From JAXMBN01 sp046349875 (GTDB taxonomy: Bacteria; Planctomycetota; Planctomycetia; Pirellulales; Pirellulaceae), in contig JAXMBN010000028.1 in assembly GCA_046349875.1 (NCBI GenBank), positions 1-64,000 on the forward strand: a stretch of 64,000 nucleotides of DNA, read 5' to 3'. Below, piece after piece: positions 9,070-18,728 of this stretch; the stretch's first letter is position 1; the number at the start of each line of letters is the position of its first letter. The position numbers were made by a program, and so were the translations under genes. The notes under the pieces are model-generated. The model saw only the letters and a list, made by a program, of their open reading frames with translations, made no database searches and was not told the origin of the DNA.

Positions 9070-10671
9070 GTGGCCGATTCCCCGATGATCAAGCGGGCTC
9101 TCATTAGCGTTAGCGACAAATCAGGTTTGGCAGAACTCGCCGCCGGCTTGGCTCGATTTGGCGTCGAACTCTATAGCACAGGGGGGACACGTTCCTTTTT
9201 GGAATCGCAGGGTCTAACGGTTCGGGATGTGGCGGACTATACCGGCTTTCCTGAAATGATGGGCGGACGTCTTAAAACATTGCATCCTAAAATCTTTGGC
9301 GGCATCTTGGCTCGACGGGAACTAGCCGAAGACTTGGCCGCGATGGAATCGCATGGAATTTCTGCCTTCGATCTGATCGTAGTCAACCTGTATCCCTTCG
9401 AAGCGACGATCGCGAAGCCGGGTGTGACATGGAACGAAGCCATTGAGCAAATTGATATCGGTGGGCCGAGTCTCATTCGCGCTGCCTCGAAGAATCATCG
9501 GCATGTGACCGTCGCGACACATCCAGCCCAGTACGCAGCCATCCTCAGTGAGATGGATTCCCATCAAGGAGCAACCTCGCTGTCGCTACGCAAGCGACTG
9601 GCTGCGGAGTGCTTCGCATCCACTGCAGCTTACGACGCATGCATTGCCGGATACTTTGCAGAACAGCTCGAACAAGAGACGCCTCATAGTGCCGCAGAGA
9701 CGATCGCATTTCCATCGAAGCTTACGATTTCGATGGAGTTACAAGATGAACTCCGATATGGTGAGAATCCGCATCAAGCCGCTGCAGTCTATCGACTGCC
9801 TCGCTCGAAATCGGTGGGGTTGGTCGGAGCAAAGCAGTTGAATGGCAAAGAACTGTCCTACAACAATTTGCTCGATCTCGATAGCGCTATGACGATTGCG
9901 AGATCCTTTAGCCAGCCGTCAGCGGTCGTGATTAAACATAACAATCCGTGTGGCGCCGCGTCCTCTCACAAGTTGGTTTGGGCATGCCGCAAAGCGCTCG
10001 CTGGAGATCCACTCAGCGCATTCGGAGGAGTGATTGGCTTTAATACAACCGTCGATGTTGAAACCGCTGAAGTCTTGAGCGAGCCAGGGCTTTTTGTTGA
10101 AGCCATCGTAGCGCCGGCTTTTGAAGACAAGGCATTGGAGATTCTCAAGACCAAGCCAAAATGGCGTGAAAACGTACGTTTGATTGCGGTCGGACCTATG
10201 GCAGTCGATTCGCGAGAGTGGAACTATCGATTGATTTCGGGCGGAGTTCTCGTTCAGCAATCCGATACGCTTCCAGCAACTCCATTGGATTGGAAGACGG
10301 TCACCGTAGCGCATGCAGGTGACGAACTTTGGGATGATATCGCCTTTGCATGGGAGATGGTTCGGCACGTGAAGAGCAACGCGATTGTCCTGGCCAATGA
10401 TGCTGCCTTGGTTGGAGTGGGGGCTGGTCAGATGAGTCGCGTTGATAGCGTGGAGATTGCGATTCACAAAGCAGGTGATCGTTCGCGAGGTAGCGTCCTG
10501 GCGTCCGATGCCTTCTTCCCGTTCCCGGATTCGATCGATCGCGCCGCACAAGCCGGAATCGTGGCGATCATTCAGCCGGGTGGTTCGAAGAAGGATTCGG
10601 AAGTGATCGAAGCTTGTAACCGTCATCGCATTCCGATGATCTTCACAGGCAAGCGGCATTTCAAGCACTAA
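9070..10671 (+). CDS. purH: Bifunctional AICAR transformylase / IMP cyclohydrolase
   Basis: 533 residues, the normal length for PurH, which carries out the last two steps of IMP synthesis in the cytoplasm. The N-terminal IMP cyclohydrolase (MGS-like) domain (~1-200) has ALISVSDKSGL, STGGT and GGRLKTLHPKIFGGIL. The transformylase domain has LRYGENPHQ, the catalytic KHNNPCGAA (~residue 290), DPLSAFGG and the C-terminal PGGS..D..VI. The GTG start at 9070 has a good ribosome site (agaaggaag) 7-8 bases upstream; ATG 9085 is a weaker alternative. trpC follows after 20 bp, so the two are probably co-transcribed. Confidence 0.97.
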   Translation: MADSPMIKRALISVSDKSGLAELAAGLARFGVELYSTGGTRSFLESQGLTVRDVADYTGFPEMMGGRLKTLHPKIFGGILARRELAEDLAAMESHGISAFDLIVVNLYPFEATIAKPGVTWNEAIEQIDIGGPSLIRAASKNHRHVTVATHPAQYAAILSEMDSHQGATSLSLRKRLAAECFASTAAYDACIAGYFAEQLEQETPHSAAETIAFPSKLTISMELQDELRYGENPHQAAAVYRLPRSKSVGLVGAKQLNGKELSYNNLLDLDSAMTIARSFSQPSAVVIKHNNPCGAASSHKLVWACRKALAGDPLSAFGGVIGFNTTVDVETAEVLSEPGLFVEAIVAPAFEDKALEILKTKPKWRENVRLIAVGPMAVDSREWNYRLISGGVLVQQSDTLPATPLDWKTVTVAHAGDELWDDIAFAWEMVRHVKSNAIVLANDAALVGVGAGQMSRVDSVEIAIHKAGDRSRGSVLASDAFFPFPDSIDRAAQAGIVAIIQPGGSKKDSEVIEACNRHRIPMIFTGKRHFKH

Positions 10672-10691
10672 GATTGAGGAGTTGCATCACC

Positions 10692-11480
10692 ATGCCAACG
10701 ATCCTCGATCGAATCGTGGAAAAGAAGTGGGCCGAAATCGAGGAAGCGCGTCACCGAATTCCTCTTTCCGAGCTTCAAGCATTGGCTCGCCATGCACCCG
10801 CGCCGAGATCGTTTGTCACCACTCTATGCCAGCCAAGTCGCCTTGGATTGATTGCCGAAGTCAAGAAGGCGTCGCCTTCCAAAGGAGTGATCCGCGCTGA
10901 TTTTGATCCTGTGCAGATCGCAAAAGCGTATGCTGAAGGTGGGGCTCATGCGTTGAGTGTCCTGACGGACGAGACCTTCTTTCAAGGTTCGCTCGATTAT
11001 TTGCGAGTCATCCGAAGCCAGGTTCATCTTCCGGTGCTTCGCAAGGATTTCATTCTCGATCCCTACCAGGTTTATGAGGCCCGCGCGGCAGGTGCCGATG
11101 CTATTCTCCTCATTGCCGAGTGCCTAGAAGCAAGCTCGATGAAGCAGCTTTACGATCTTGCCACCGACCTTGGGATGGGTGTGCTGATCGAGCTTTACGA
11201 TGCAGCTCATTTGCCCAAAGTGCTTGCTACCGGGACTCCTCTGGTCGGAGTTAACAATCGGGACTTGCGAACCTTCGAGGTCGATTTGGGACGGACTATC
11301 GAACTTCGCAAGGAGATTCCCCTGGACCGAGCTGTGGTGGGGGAAAGTGGAATCGCCGGGGCACAGGATGCCAAGCGGCTTTGGGAGGGGGGGATTCAGG
11401 CTATTTTGGTTGGTGAAACCCTGATGCGACAGTCGGATTTGGTGGCCGCCGTTCGCGATTTGCTCGATTTCTCCTCTTGA
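10692..11480 (+). CDS. trpC: Indole-3-glycerol phosphate synthase
   Basis: 262 residues, a monofunctional (beta-alpha)8 barrel of typical length. It closes the indole ring in tryptophan synthesis by decarboxylative cyclisation of CdRP. Family blocks: LIAEVKKASPSKGVI (catalytic Lys), LSVLTDETFFQGS, LRKDFILDPYQV, ILLIAECL, LVGVNNRDLRTF and AVVGESGI. The ATG at 10692 has gaggag 10 bases upstream and is preferred over the in-frame TTG at 10674. It sits between purH and a tRNA gene, away from any other trp gene in the window. Confidence 0.96.
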   Translation: MPTILDRIVEKKWAEIEEARHRIPLSELQALARHAPAPRSFVTTLCQPSRLGLIAEVKKASPSKGVIRADFDPVQIAKAYAEGGAHALSVLTDETFFQGSLDYLRVIRSQVHLPVLRKDFILDPYQVYEARAAGADAILLIAECLEASSMKQLYDLATDLGMGVLIELYDAAHLPKVLATGTPLVGVNNRDLRTFEVDLGRTIELRKEIPLDRAVVGESGIAGAQDAKRLWEGGIQAILVGETLMRQSDLVAAVRDLLDFSS

Positions 11481-11599
11481 CGATTTCCTCGCTATCTGGA
11501 TACTCTGACGGATTCTGCGGCAATTCCTGTGCCTTTCAGCGAAAAATCGTCCGATTTCCGACGAATTGCTGCGACAACCTGATTCGTGGTCGTCTTCAA

Positions 11600-11673
11600 G
11601 CCAGCGTAGCTTCAATTGGCAGAGCACCGCATTCGTAATGCGGGGGTTATGGGTTCGACTCCCATCGCTGGCT
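11600..11673 (+). tRNA. tRNA-Thr (anticodon CGT)
   Basis: A full cloverleaf can be drawn: acceptor gccagcg / cgctggc, D arm gctt...agagc, anticodon stem ccgca/tgcgg with loop ttcgtaa (anticodon CGT), T arm with the ttcgact loop closed by atggg/cccat, and discriminator T. CCA is not encoded. It lies alone between trpC and the TPR/alpha-CTD gene; the flanks (11481-11599, 11674-11709) hold no gene. Confidence 0.93.
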
Positions 11674-11709
11674 CTTTGATTCATTGGTCTGTTTGGAAAG
11701 AGTAACTCG

Positions 11710-13035
11710 ATGGTTCAAGCCTCGATGATTGATTTGCGGGAAATCGTACTTGGCAATCAGACTTTTGGTCCATCGGACATCGAGCGTATTTGCGTCACGA
11801 TCAGCGAAGATTACACGCAATTGGCGCTGCTTCGCGATGCGGTCCAAGAGCTTGATAGTGCAGATAGCCATTCGCCGGCAACAAACACCCGGTTGGGCGT
11901 TTGCTATTATTTGCTCGGCAAATTCCGTGAAGCGGAATCAGCACTGAAGCAAGGTGATGGCGGAGCCTTGACCCAGTTTTACCTGGGACGCGTTGCATTC
12001 CAATTGGAAAACCATCACGCCTCGATTCAGTTTTTTGAATCGGCCGAGAAGGCTGGGTATACCGCTGAAGTTTGCCAATTGGCGATTGCCGAAGTGAAGC
12101 GATCGATTGGCGAAGTGCATGAGGCCATGCGATTGTTGGACAACATTTTTGGTCCAGTCGAGCAAACGGCCGAGTATCTCTACCAGCGCGGTGCAACGGT
12201 TGCCGCGGTGGGTGGCAATCTCTCTGAAACTATTGCGCTTTATCAACGCGCGATCATGGTCGATCCTAAGCATCCTGGAGCGCTCTTCGGGCTGGCATTG
12301 GAAAATGATCGTTTGGGTAACGATGAAGAAGCGTTCGATCTTTATAAGCGAGCTGCGTCTTCCTTCCCTGCTCACGTTGGTACGCTGATCAATCTTGGTA
12401 TTCTCTATGAAGACCGAAATGATTACACGCGCGCTCAGGCTTGCTACAAGCGAGTCTTGGATACATTCCCAGATCATCCGCGAGCCAAGTTGTTCGCCAA
12501 GGATGCCGCTGCCGGTGGAAATCTTCTTTACGACGAAGATGCTCAAAAGCGCAACGAGCGTTTGTCTCAACTGCTCAATATTCCGGTTACCGATTTCGAG
12601 CTATCGGTTCGATCTCGCAATTGCCTTCAGAAGATGGGCATTCGCACGCTTGGCGATTTGACTCGTACTTCCGAACAGCAATTGCTCACCAGCAAGAACT
12701 TTGGCGAAACATCGTTGATCGAAATACGTGAGATGTTGGCTTCGCGTGGTTTGTCTCTTGGGCAATTTGCTCATGAGAAACGCGATGTCGAGCCACCATT
12801 GGATACTTCCAACCTCACTCCAGATCAGCAAGCCTTGCTCGATCGTCCGATTTCCGATTTGAATCTATCGGTTCGTGCACGCAAGTGCATGGTTCGCTTG
12901 CAATTGACCACGATTGGTGAGTTGATTCGCAAGACAGGCGACGATTTGCTCGAGTGCAAGAACTTCGGGGTGACGAGCTTGAATGAAGTTCGCGAGAAGC
13001 TCACCAACATGAACTTGAAGTTGCGTGGCGACTGA
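11710..13035 (+). CDS. TPR protein with two RNA polymerase alpha C-terminal domains
   Basis: 441 residues, no signal peptide, so cytoplasmic. Residues ~50-280 form tetratricopeptide-like repeats (NTRLGVCYYLLGKFREAESAL, HPGALFGLALENDRLGNDEEAF, GTLINLGILYEDRNDYTRAQACY). Two alpha-CTD-like units follow: ~295-350 (PVTDFELSVRSRNCLQKMGIRTLGDL ... KNFGETSLIEIREML) and ~375-438 (PISDLNLSVRARKCMVRLQLTTIGEL ... KNFGVTSLNEVREKL). In RNA polymerase this fold binds UP elements and activators. The family is known in planctomycetes but its job is not; a role at the transcription machinery is inference. tgt begins 9 bp downstream, implying one operon. Confidence 0.9.
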   Translation: MVQASMIDLREIVLGNQTFGPSDIERICVTISEDYTQLALLRDAVQELDSADSHSPATNTRLGVCYYLLGKFREAESALKQGDGGALTQFYLGRVAFQLENHHASIQFFESAEKAGYTAEVCQLAIAEVKRSIGEVHEAMRLLDNIFGPVEQTAEYLYQRGATVAAVGGNLSETIALYQRAIMVDPKHPGALFGLALENDRLGNDEEAFDLYKRAASSFPAHVGTLINLGILYEDRNDYTRAQACYKRVLDTFPDHPRAKLFAKDAAAGGNLLYDEDAQKRNERLSQLLNIPVTDFELSVRSRNCLQKMGIRTLGDLTRTSEQQLLTSKNFGETSLIEIREMLASRGLSLGQFAHEKRDVEPPLDTSNLTPDQQALLDRPISDLNLSVRARKCMVRLQLTTIGELIRKTGDDLLECKNFGVTSLNEVREKLTNMNLKLRGD

Positions 13036-13044
13036 TCGTAACGC

Positions 13045-14166
13045 ATGCCAGGTAACGCTCTCGAATTTCAACTGCTGAAGACCGATCCTTCGGGAGCGCG
13101 TTTGGGCCAATTGCGTTTAACGCACGGGGTGGTAGACACTCCGATCTTTATGCCTGTTGGCACGCAAGGTACCGTGAAGGGGCTCACCATCGACCAGATC
13201 GAGTCGACGGGAGCCCAGATCATTCTCGGTAACACATATCACCTTGCTCTCCGCCCCGGAAGTGCTCGCGTTCAAAAACTGGGTGGGCTTCATCGCTTTA
13301 TGGGATGGTCCAAGCCGATTTTGACCGACAGCGGCGGCTTTCAAATCTTCAGTCTTTCCGATTTGGCTAAGATCGATGAGCAGCGAGCGGTCTTCAAGTC
13401 GCATTTGGATGGATCGATGATCTCGCTTGCGCCAGAGGATTCTGTGCGCATCCAAGAAGAGCTGGGAAGTGATATTGCCATGGTCTTGGATCATGTCGTG
13501 GCGTTGCCCGCAGAAGACGCCAAGGTGGAAGAAGCCTGCTGGCGATCCGTGCGTTGGGCCGAGCGTTGCAAGAAGGCGGCTACCCGCCATGATCAGGCTC
13601 AGTTTGCCATCGTCCAGGGTGGGTTAAACGCGGACCTTCGTTGTCGATGCGCCGAGGCTTTGATTGAAATCGGATTCGATGGTTATGCGGTGGGTGGCTT
13701 GAGCGTCGGAGAGCCTCCACCGGAAATGTACCGCATCTTGGGTGAAGTTTGTCCGCACTTGCCTCAACATGCGCCGCGTTATTTGATGGGTGTGGGGACA
13801 CCGATCGATTTGGTGGAAGGGGTCGCGCGAGGCATCGATATGTTCGATTGTGTCATGCCGACCCGTAATGGACGCAATGCCTTAGCGTTCACGTCGACTG
13901 GTCCCCTCAAGATGCGAAATCTGAAGCATGCGGAGGATTCGGAGCCATTGGAGAGGGATTGTCCTTGTTTGGCGTGTCGGCATTCGCGAGCCTACATTCG
14001 CCATTTGTTTATCGCCGAAGAGATGTTGGGGCCGACGTTGCTCAGCATCCACAACTTGACGTTTTATCAGCGTTTGATGCAGCAAGCACGCGACCATATT
14101 CGAAGTGGTACCTATTCCGCGTTTCTGGCCGAGCAGCGTTCGATTTACGGCCCCAAAGAGGCCTAG
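13045..14166 (+). CDS. tgt: Queuine tRNA-ribosyltransferase
   Basis: 373 residues. It exchanges G34 for the queuosine precursor in tRNAs with GUN anticodons. Visible features: TPIFMPVGTQGTVKGL, catalytic Asp95 in DSGGFQIFSL, substrate-binding GGLSVGEP, nucleophile Asp268 in DMFDCVMPTRNGRN, and the zinc site CPCLAC plus a later His (LLSIHN). The start is 9 bp after the TPR/alpha-CTD stop. No other queuosine genes are nearby. Confidence 0.97.
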   Translation: MPGNALEFQLLKTDPSGARLGQLRLTHGVVDTPIFMPVGTQGTVKGLTIDQIESTGAQIILGNTYHLALRPGSARVQKLGGLHRFMGWSKPILTDSGGFQIFSLSDLAKIDEQRAVFKSHLDGSMISLAPEDSVRIQEELGSDIAMVLDHVVALPAEDAKVEEACWRSVRWAERCKKAATRHDQAQFAIVQGGLNADLRCRCAEALIEIGFDGYAVGGLSVGEPPPEMYRILGEVCPHLPQHAPRYLMGVGTPIDLVEGVARGIDMFDCVMPTRNGRNALAFTSTGPLKMRNLKHAEDSEPLERDCPCLACRHSRAYIRHLFIAEEMLGPTLLSIHNLTFYQRLMQQARDHIRSGTYSAFLAEQRSIYGPKEA

Positions 14167-14353
14167 GCGGTTGCCGAGTAAAAGGCCGTTTTTCGCCCGT
14201 TTCCAGGCAAAAGGCCTGATTTCTTCTTAGCCGGGGCCCGTTACCGATCGAGGCGAGATAGGTACAATGGGATCTCTTGTTTGTCTTGACCAAGCTGGTG
14301 TGCGCCAGTCGGTAGTGAAGACTTCGACAACCATGTGATATTGGGATCAACCC

Positions 14354-17278
14354 GTGGCTCTTTGGGAAGTGGATATCTATCCAGCCGATGGTCAGCTGGA
14401 TTTGCTCGGACTCTCTGTTCAATCCGATGCTCGCGATTTGGGACTCGGTAGCCACCTCAAGATCCGCGCAGCTCGCGGCTTCTTGGTGGAAGGGAATGCT
14501 ACTTTGGAAGAAGTGGACCGCATGGCCAAAAAGCTGTTGGCAGATGATATTGCCGAACGGGCTGTGGTGGGCAAGGTTGGCGACTCGAGTCTTCAGCAGA
14601 TCCCTCAAGGGCTCAATGCGGCCACTGCCGTTCACGTGTTGCCCAAGCCGGGTGTAATGGATCCTGTAGCCCTGAGTGCTCTCGGAGCCATTCAAGATCT
14701 GAAGGTTAACATCGATGCGGTTCGTACCTTCCGCAAGTACTGGATTGAAGGTGCAGATGCGCACGAGCTTCAGCGTTTAAGTCAAAAGGTTCTATCGAAT
14801 GATTCGATTGAACAGGTCGTGGTCGGTCCTCTCAAGCTATCTCAACTTGCTATCGGTTCAGCGTATCAGTTGCAAGTGACAACGGTCCCCATTCGCAATT
14901 TGGGACCGGAAGAGTTGCTGAAGCTCAGCAAAGAAGGTCAGTTGTATCTGTCGCTTGCCGAGATGCAGACGGTGCAACAACACTTTATCGAGAAGGATCG
15001 CGATCCGACCGACATCGAACTAGAAACGATTGCTCAAACATGGAGCGAACACTGCAGTCATAAGACGTTAGCAGGCCGCATTGCCTATCGTGATGAGAAT
15101 GGTGAACGGCATTTTACGAACATGCTCAAGGAAACGATCTTCGCATCCACCTTGAAGATTCGTGATGAACTCGGGCATGACGACTGGTGCGTTTCGGTCT
15201 TTAAGGACAATGCAGGAGTCGTGAAGTTTGATGAAGACTATCATGTGGTCTTCAAAGTGGAAACGCATAACCACCCATCGGCAATCGAACCGTATGGTGG
15301 AGCCAATACGGGGATCGGTGGAGTGATTCGCGATCCGTTGGGAACGGGGTTAGGTGCCAAGCCTATCTGCAATACCGATGTCTTCTGTTTTGCTCCTCCC
15401 GATCGCGATCCGAACGAATTGCCTCCTGGAGTTTTGCATCCTCGTCGAGTGATGAAGGGTGTTGTGGCTGGGGTACGCGACTATGGAAATCGGATGGGGA
15501 TTCCCACCGTCAATGGCGCGGTTTACTTTGATGAACGCTATCTGGGTAATCCGTTGGTGTATTGCGGCAACGTCGGGCTTTTGCCGGTAGATAAAGCTAC
15601 CAAGCATCCGCAGCCAGGCGATTACATCGTGTCGCTCGGTGGTCGAACAGGTCGCGACGGAATTCACGGTGCAACCTTCAGCAGCGTGGAGCTCACTCAG
15701 GAAAGCGAATCGATTTCCGGTGGCTCGGTGCAGATCGGCAATGCCGTGATGGAAAAGATGGTGCTCGATGTTCTCCTGCAAGCACGCGATGAAGGGCTCT
15801 ACAATGCCGTAACAGATTGCGGTGCCGGTGGCTTCAGCAGCGCGGTCGGAGAGATGGGTGAAGAGATCGGGGCCGAAGTGTGGCTCGATCAAGCTCCGTT
15901 GAAGTATGAAGGTCTAAGCTACACCGAGATTTGGATTAGCGAAGCACAAGAGCGAATGATCTTGGCGGTGGCGCCGGATAAGTGGGAGCGATTCCAAGCT
16001 CTAGCGCAAAGTGAAGGTGTCGAAGCGAGCATTCTTGGAAAGTTTCTACCGACAGGACACCTTCGATTGATGTATGAAGGTACGGAAGTTGGAATGATTT
16101 CCATGGAGTTCCTTCATGGAGGTCGACCTCCCGTTGTACGTCGAGCATCGTACGAACCGGCTCCGGAACAAACAGTATCATTGGGATCGATGGATCGAGC
16201 TCAGTGCGAGGAACTGTTGGGCAAGATTTTGAGTTCGCCCAACGTTGCCAGCAAGCATTGGATCATTCGCCAATACGATCACGAAGTTCAAGCCGGAAGT
16301 GTCATCAAGCCATTGGTGGGGCCACGATGCGATGGGCCAGGTGATGCTGCGGTGGTGCAGCCTCGATTGACTTCGCGAAAAGGTATCACCATCAGTTGCG
16401 GGATGAATCCGCAGTATGGAGATCTCGATCCCTATCACATGGCTTGCAGTGCGATCGATGAAGCGGTGCGCAATTCGGTTGCTGTCGGGGCTGATCCCAA
16501 TCGTATCGCGATTCTCGATAACTTCTGCTGGGGGAACACGGATCGCCCAGAGACTCTGGGAACGCTTGTTCGCGCTGCCCTTGCCTGCCATGATGTAGCC
16601 GTGGCTTGGAAGACGCCGTTCATCAGTGGCAAGGATTCGCTCAACAATGAATTTGCCTGGATGGATGACAACAAGCAGAAACGATCGATCGCTATCCCCT
16701 CATCGTTGTTGATTAGCGCTCTGGGGCAGGTGGACGATGTGACTCGCTGTATCACCATGGACTTCAAAACACCTGGCAACGCGGTGTACTTGGTTGGGCC
16801 GACCCGCGATGAACTTGGTGGTTCCCACGCTCTCAAATTGTTAGGACGTTCCGGTGGCCATGTGCCACGTGTCGATTTGGCATTGGCCAAACGTATTTTT
16901 GAATCGATGCACGCGGCGATCAAAAAGGGATTCGTTCGGTCATGTCATGACTTGAGTGAAGGTGGGCTCGCGGTCGCTTTGGCCGAAATGGCTTTTGCTG
17001 GTGAATGGGGTGTGCAGGTCGACATTAGCGACGTGTGCGCCAATCAGTTTATCGATCCCGAGGTAACTCTCTTTGCGGAATCCAATAGCCGATTCCTCGT
17101 CGAGATAACGCCCGAGAAAGAGGCTGCCTTCAAGCAAGAATTTCGCGATCTACCCTGCACGCGATTGGGCCAAGTGATCTCCGAAGATCGAGTTGCGATC
17201 ACCCACGGACGATCCGTCTTGATCGATCAGCCATGGTCGAAACTGAAAGCGGTTTGGAAAGCTCCACTCGACTGGTGA
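14354..17278 (+). CDS. purL: Phosphoribosylformylglycinamidine synthase, PurS-PurS-PurL fusion
   Basis: 974 residues, GTG start. It makes FGAM in purine synthesis using ammonia from a separate PurQ. The first ~210 residues are two PurS-like units (WEVDIYPADGQLD... and AVHVLPKPGVMDPVALSALGAI...), standing in for the separate PurS dimer of small-PurL organisms. The PurL core follows: TWSEHCSHKT, KVETHNHPSAIEPYGGANTGIGGVIRD, DCGAGGFSSAVGEMGE, PLVGPRCDGPGDAAV, FISGKDSLNN and SCHDLSEGGLAVALAEMAFAG. There is no C-terminal glutaminase domain, unlike the ~1300-residue E. coli enzyme. purQ is not in the window. The 187-bp upstream gap holds no gene. Confidence 0.95.
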   Translation: MALWEVDIYPADGQLDLLGLSVQSDARDLGLGSHLKIRAARGFLVEGNATLEEVDRMAKKLLADDIAERAVVGKVGDSSLQQIPQGLNAATAVHVLPKPGVMDPVALSALGAIQDLKVNIDAVRTFRKYWIEGADAHELQRLSQKVLSNDSIEQVVVGPLKLSQLAIGSAYQLQVTTVPIRNLGPEELLKLSKEGQLYLSLAEMQTVQQHFIEKDRDPTDIELETIAQTWSEHCSHKTLAGRIAYRDENGERHFTNMLKETIFASTLKIRDELGHDDWCVSVFKDNAGVVKFDEDYHVVFKVETHNHPSAIEPYGGANTGIGGVIRDPLGTGLGAKPICNTDVFCFAPPDRDPNELPPGVLHPRRVMKGVVAGVRDYGNRMGIPTVNGAVYFDERYLGNPLVYCGNVGLLPVDKATKHPQPGDYIVSLGGRTGRDGIHGATFSSVELTQESESISGGSVQIGNAVMEKMVLDVLLQARDEGLYNAVTDCGAGGFSSAVGEMGEEIGAEVWLDQAPLKYEGLSYTEIWISEAQERMILAVAPDKWERFQALAQSEGVEASILGKFLPTGHLRLMYEGTEVGMISMEFLHGGRPPVVRRASYEPAPEQTVSLGSMDRAQCEELLGKILSSPNVASKHWIIRQYDHEVQAGSVIKPLVGPRCDGPGDAAVVQPRLTSRKGITISCGMNPQYGDLDPYHMACSAIDEAVRNSVAVGADPNRIAILDNFCWGNTDRPETLGTLVRAALACHDVAVAWKTPFISGKDSLNNEFAWMDDNKQKRSIAIPSSLLISALGQVDDVTRCITMDFKTPGNAVYLVGPTRDELGGSHALKLLGRSGGHVPRVDLALAKRIFESMHAAIKKGFVRSCHDLSEGGLAVALAEMAFAGEWGVQVDISDVCANQFIDPEVTLFAESNSRFLVEITPEKEAAFKQEFRDLPCTRLGQVISEDRVAITHGRSVLIDQPWSKLKAVWKAPLDW

Positions 17279-17302
17279 TCGTCGATTTAGCAGACCGTGA
17301 AG

Positions 17303-18106
17303 TTATTGCGAGGCCAAGGGCTTGCGAGCTTTCACTCGCAAGTACGGTGGCACGAAATAGCATCGGTGCGCAAATGAGCCGAGAGGTTGATCGGGTTTGC
17401 CATGCCGCGGCTCCACTAGATCTTCGATGAGCATCCCTGCGCGGCAGATTCCACCAAGAAGTGATTCGAGTGAATGCGCGAATTCCTGCGTGCCAGGTTC
17501 CCGCAATCGACTCGGTTCTTGCGTGGGCGTCACAGGAGCGGTCGATCCCACTGGATGTTCGATCACATAATGTCCTGCTCGCGGTTGCAGGCTCGCCTGT
17601 AAGTTGGTCGGTGACTTGTGTTGGGAGATGTAGAGCCCACCTGGACGAAGCACGCGAGCGACTTCGCGATAGATGGGGAGCACATCGCGAACGTAGCAGG
17701 TGCTGACGGGATGGATGACGAGATCGAATTCTCCATCGCGAAGCATCGGCATCGAAGTCATGTTGGCTTGAAAGATGCGGATCGAGAACCGGTATTGTTC
17801 TGCCACACGGCGATCCAGTTCCAGCATTCCTGGGCTTTGATCGAGGACGGTAACGATGCCACCCGCCGCCGAATAGAGCGCGCTATGACGGCCTCCTCCC
17901 GCCGCTAATGCTAAGACGCGCCAACCGCGAATATCGCCACCAAGCCACCCAATCTCATCCACGACTGCCAATGGATTCTTCAGTTCATCTTCGCGAACAG
18001 GCTGGGCCAAAGGATGAGCCAGCTTGGCCATGCGATCATAGGCCTGTGCGTTGATCGCTTCAGGGGAATTGCGATCCATCGAAGTCAATAGAAAGGATTC
18101 ACTCAT
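17303..18106 (-). CDS. Class I SAM-dependent methyltransferase
   Basis: About 267 residues from the ATG at 18106; a TTG at 18136 would add 10. The Rossmann methyltransferase core is visible: motif I WRVLALAAGGGRHSALYSAAGG, acidic strand end VTVLDQSPGML, then FDLVIHPVSTCYVRDVLPIYREVARVLRPGGLYISQH. The substrate cannot be told from sequence. It converges on purL with 24 bp between stops. The C-terminal third is less conserved and Pro/Arg-rich. Confidence 0.8.
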   Translation of the reverse strand: MSESFLLTSMDRNSPEAINAQAYDRMAKLAHPLAQPVREDELKNPLAVVDEIGWLGGDIRGWRVLALAAGGGRHSALYSAAGGIVTVLDQSPGMLELDRRVAEQYRFSIRIFQANMTSMPMLRDGEFDLVIHPVSTCYVRDVLPIYREVARVLRPGGLYISQHKSPTNLQASLQPRAGHYVIEHPVGSTAPVTPTQEPSRLREPGTQEFAHSLESLLGGICRAGMLIEDLVEPRHGKPDQPLGSFAHRCYFVPPYLRVKARKPLASQ

Positions 18107-18175
18107 ACAATGGGGATTCCGATCGTAGAACAACAAGGTTGTTAGGAAGTAGACCTTGCAATGGAGGGGACATGG

Positions 18176-18529
18176 TTACACAGGATGGGAAGGTGAGTAT
18201 TGTGAAATAGAATGCCAATTGCCACTCGTAATATCATGCACGAAGGCCGAATCGATTTCTAAACAGGCGAGCCATCGTTGCCACGCTTGTGGGTGCCACA
18301 TCCCCTTAAGTTCGATGTATTGGATCTGAGTGCCGAGATCGTAGATCATCCCATCGAATTGCCAAGATGTATCGTCATCGCTTTCGCGGCCTACCCAAAC
18401 AAACGAACCATCCCATTCAAAATAGAGTTGCGGTACAGACTCGAGTTTTTGAGCGAGCACTTCCATCGATTGTTCGAGCGGCCCCCCTTCGCGAGTGCCG
18501 TAAATACGAATGAAAAAAGGAGTCGGCAT
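18176..18529 (-). CDS. Conserved hypothetical protein
   Basis: 117 residues, soluble, no signal peptide. It is rich in aromatic residues and Asp (LYFEWDGSFVWVGRESDDDTSWQFDG, YIELKGMWHPQAW). I recognise no domain. The coding frame is supported by a coherent composition and an isolated position upstream of the methyltransferase on the same strand (69-bp gap). Function unknown. Confidence 0.6.
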   Translation of the reverse strand: MPTPFFIRIYGTREGGPLEQSMEVLAQKLESVPQLYFEWDGSFVWVGRESDDDTSWQFDGMIYDLGTQIQYIELKGMWHPQAWQRWLACLEIDSAFVHDITSGNWHSISQYSPSHPV

Positions 18530-18728
18530 TCACCACCATTCAGGATCAGTTAGAAGTATTTTCAGAGGATTTCTACACCATTCTAGTTCCCTAGCAAGGT
18601 GAGCGCATCGCCTAGAAGAGAGATCCGATGTGTGTGCGTTGAAGCATCGATATCGATTGCAGAAGGATCATGCTACAATAGCTGGGGACATTTGAACTTT
18701 TTCCACTAGCAATGTTAATGATATTCGC

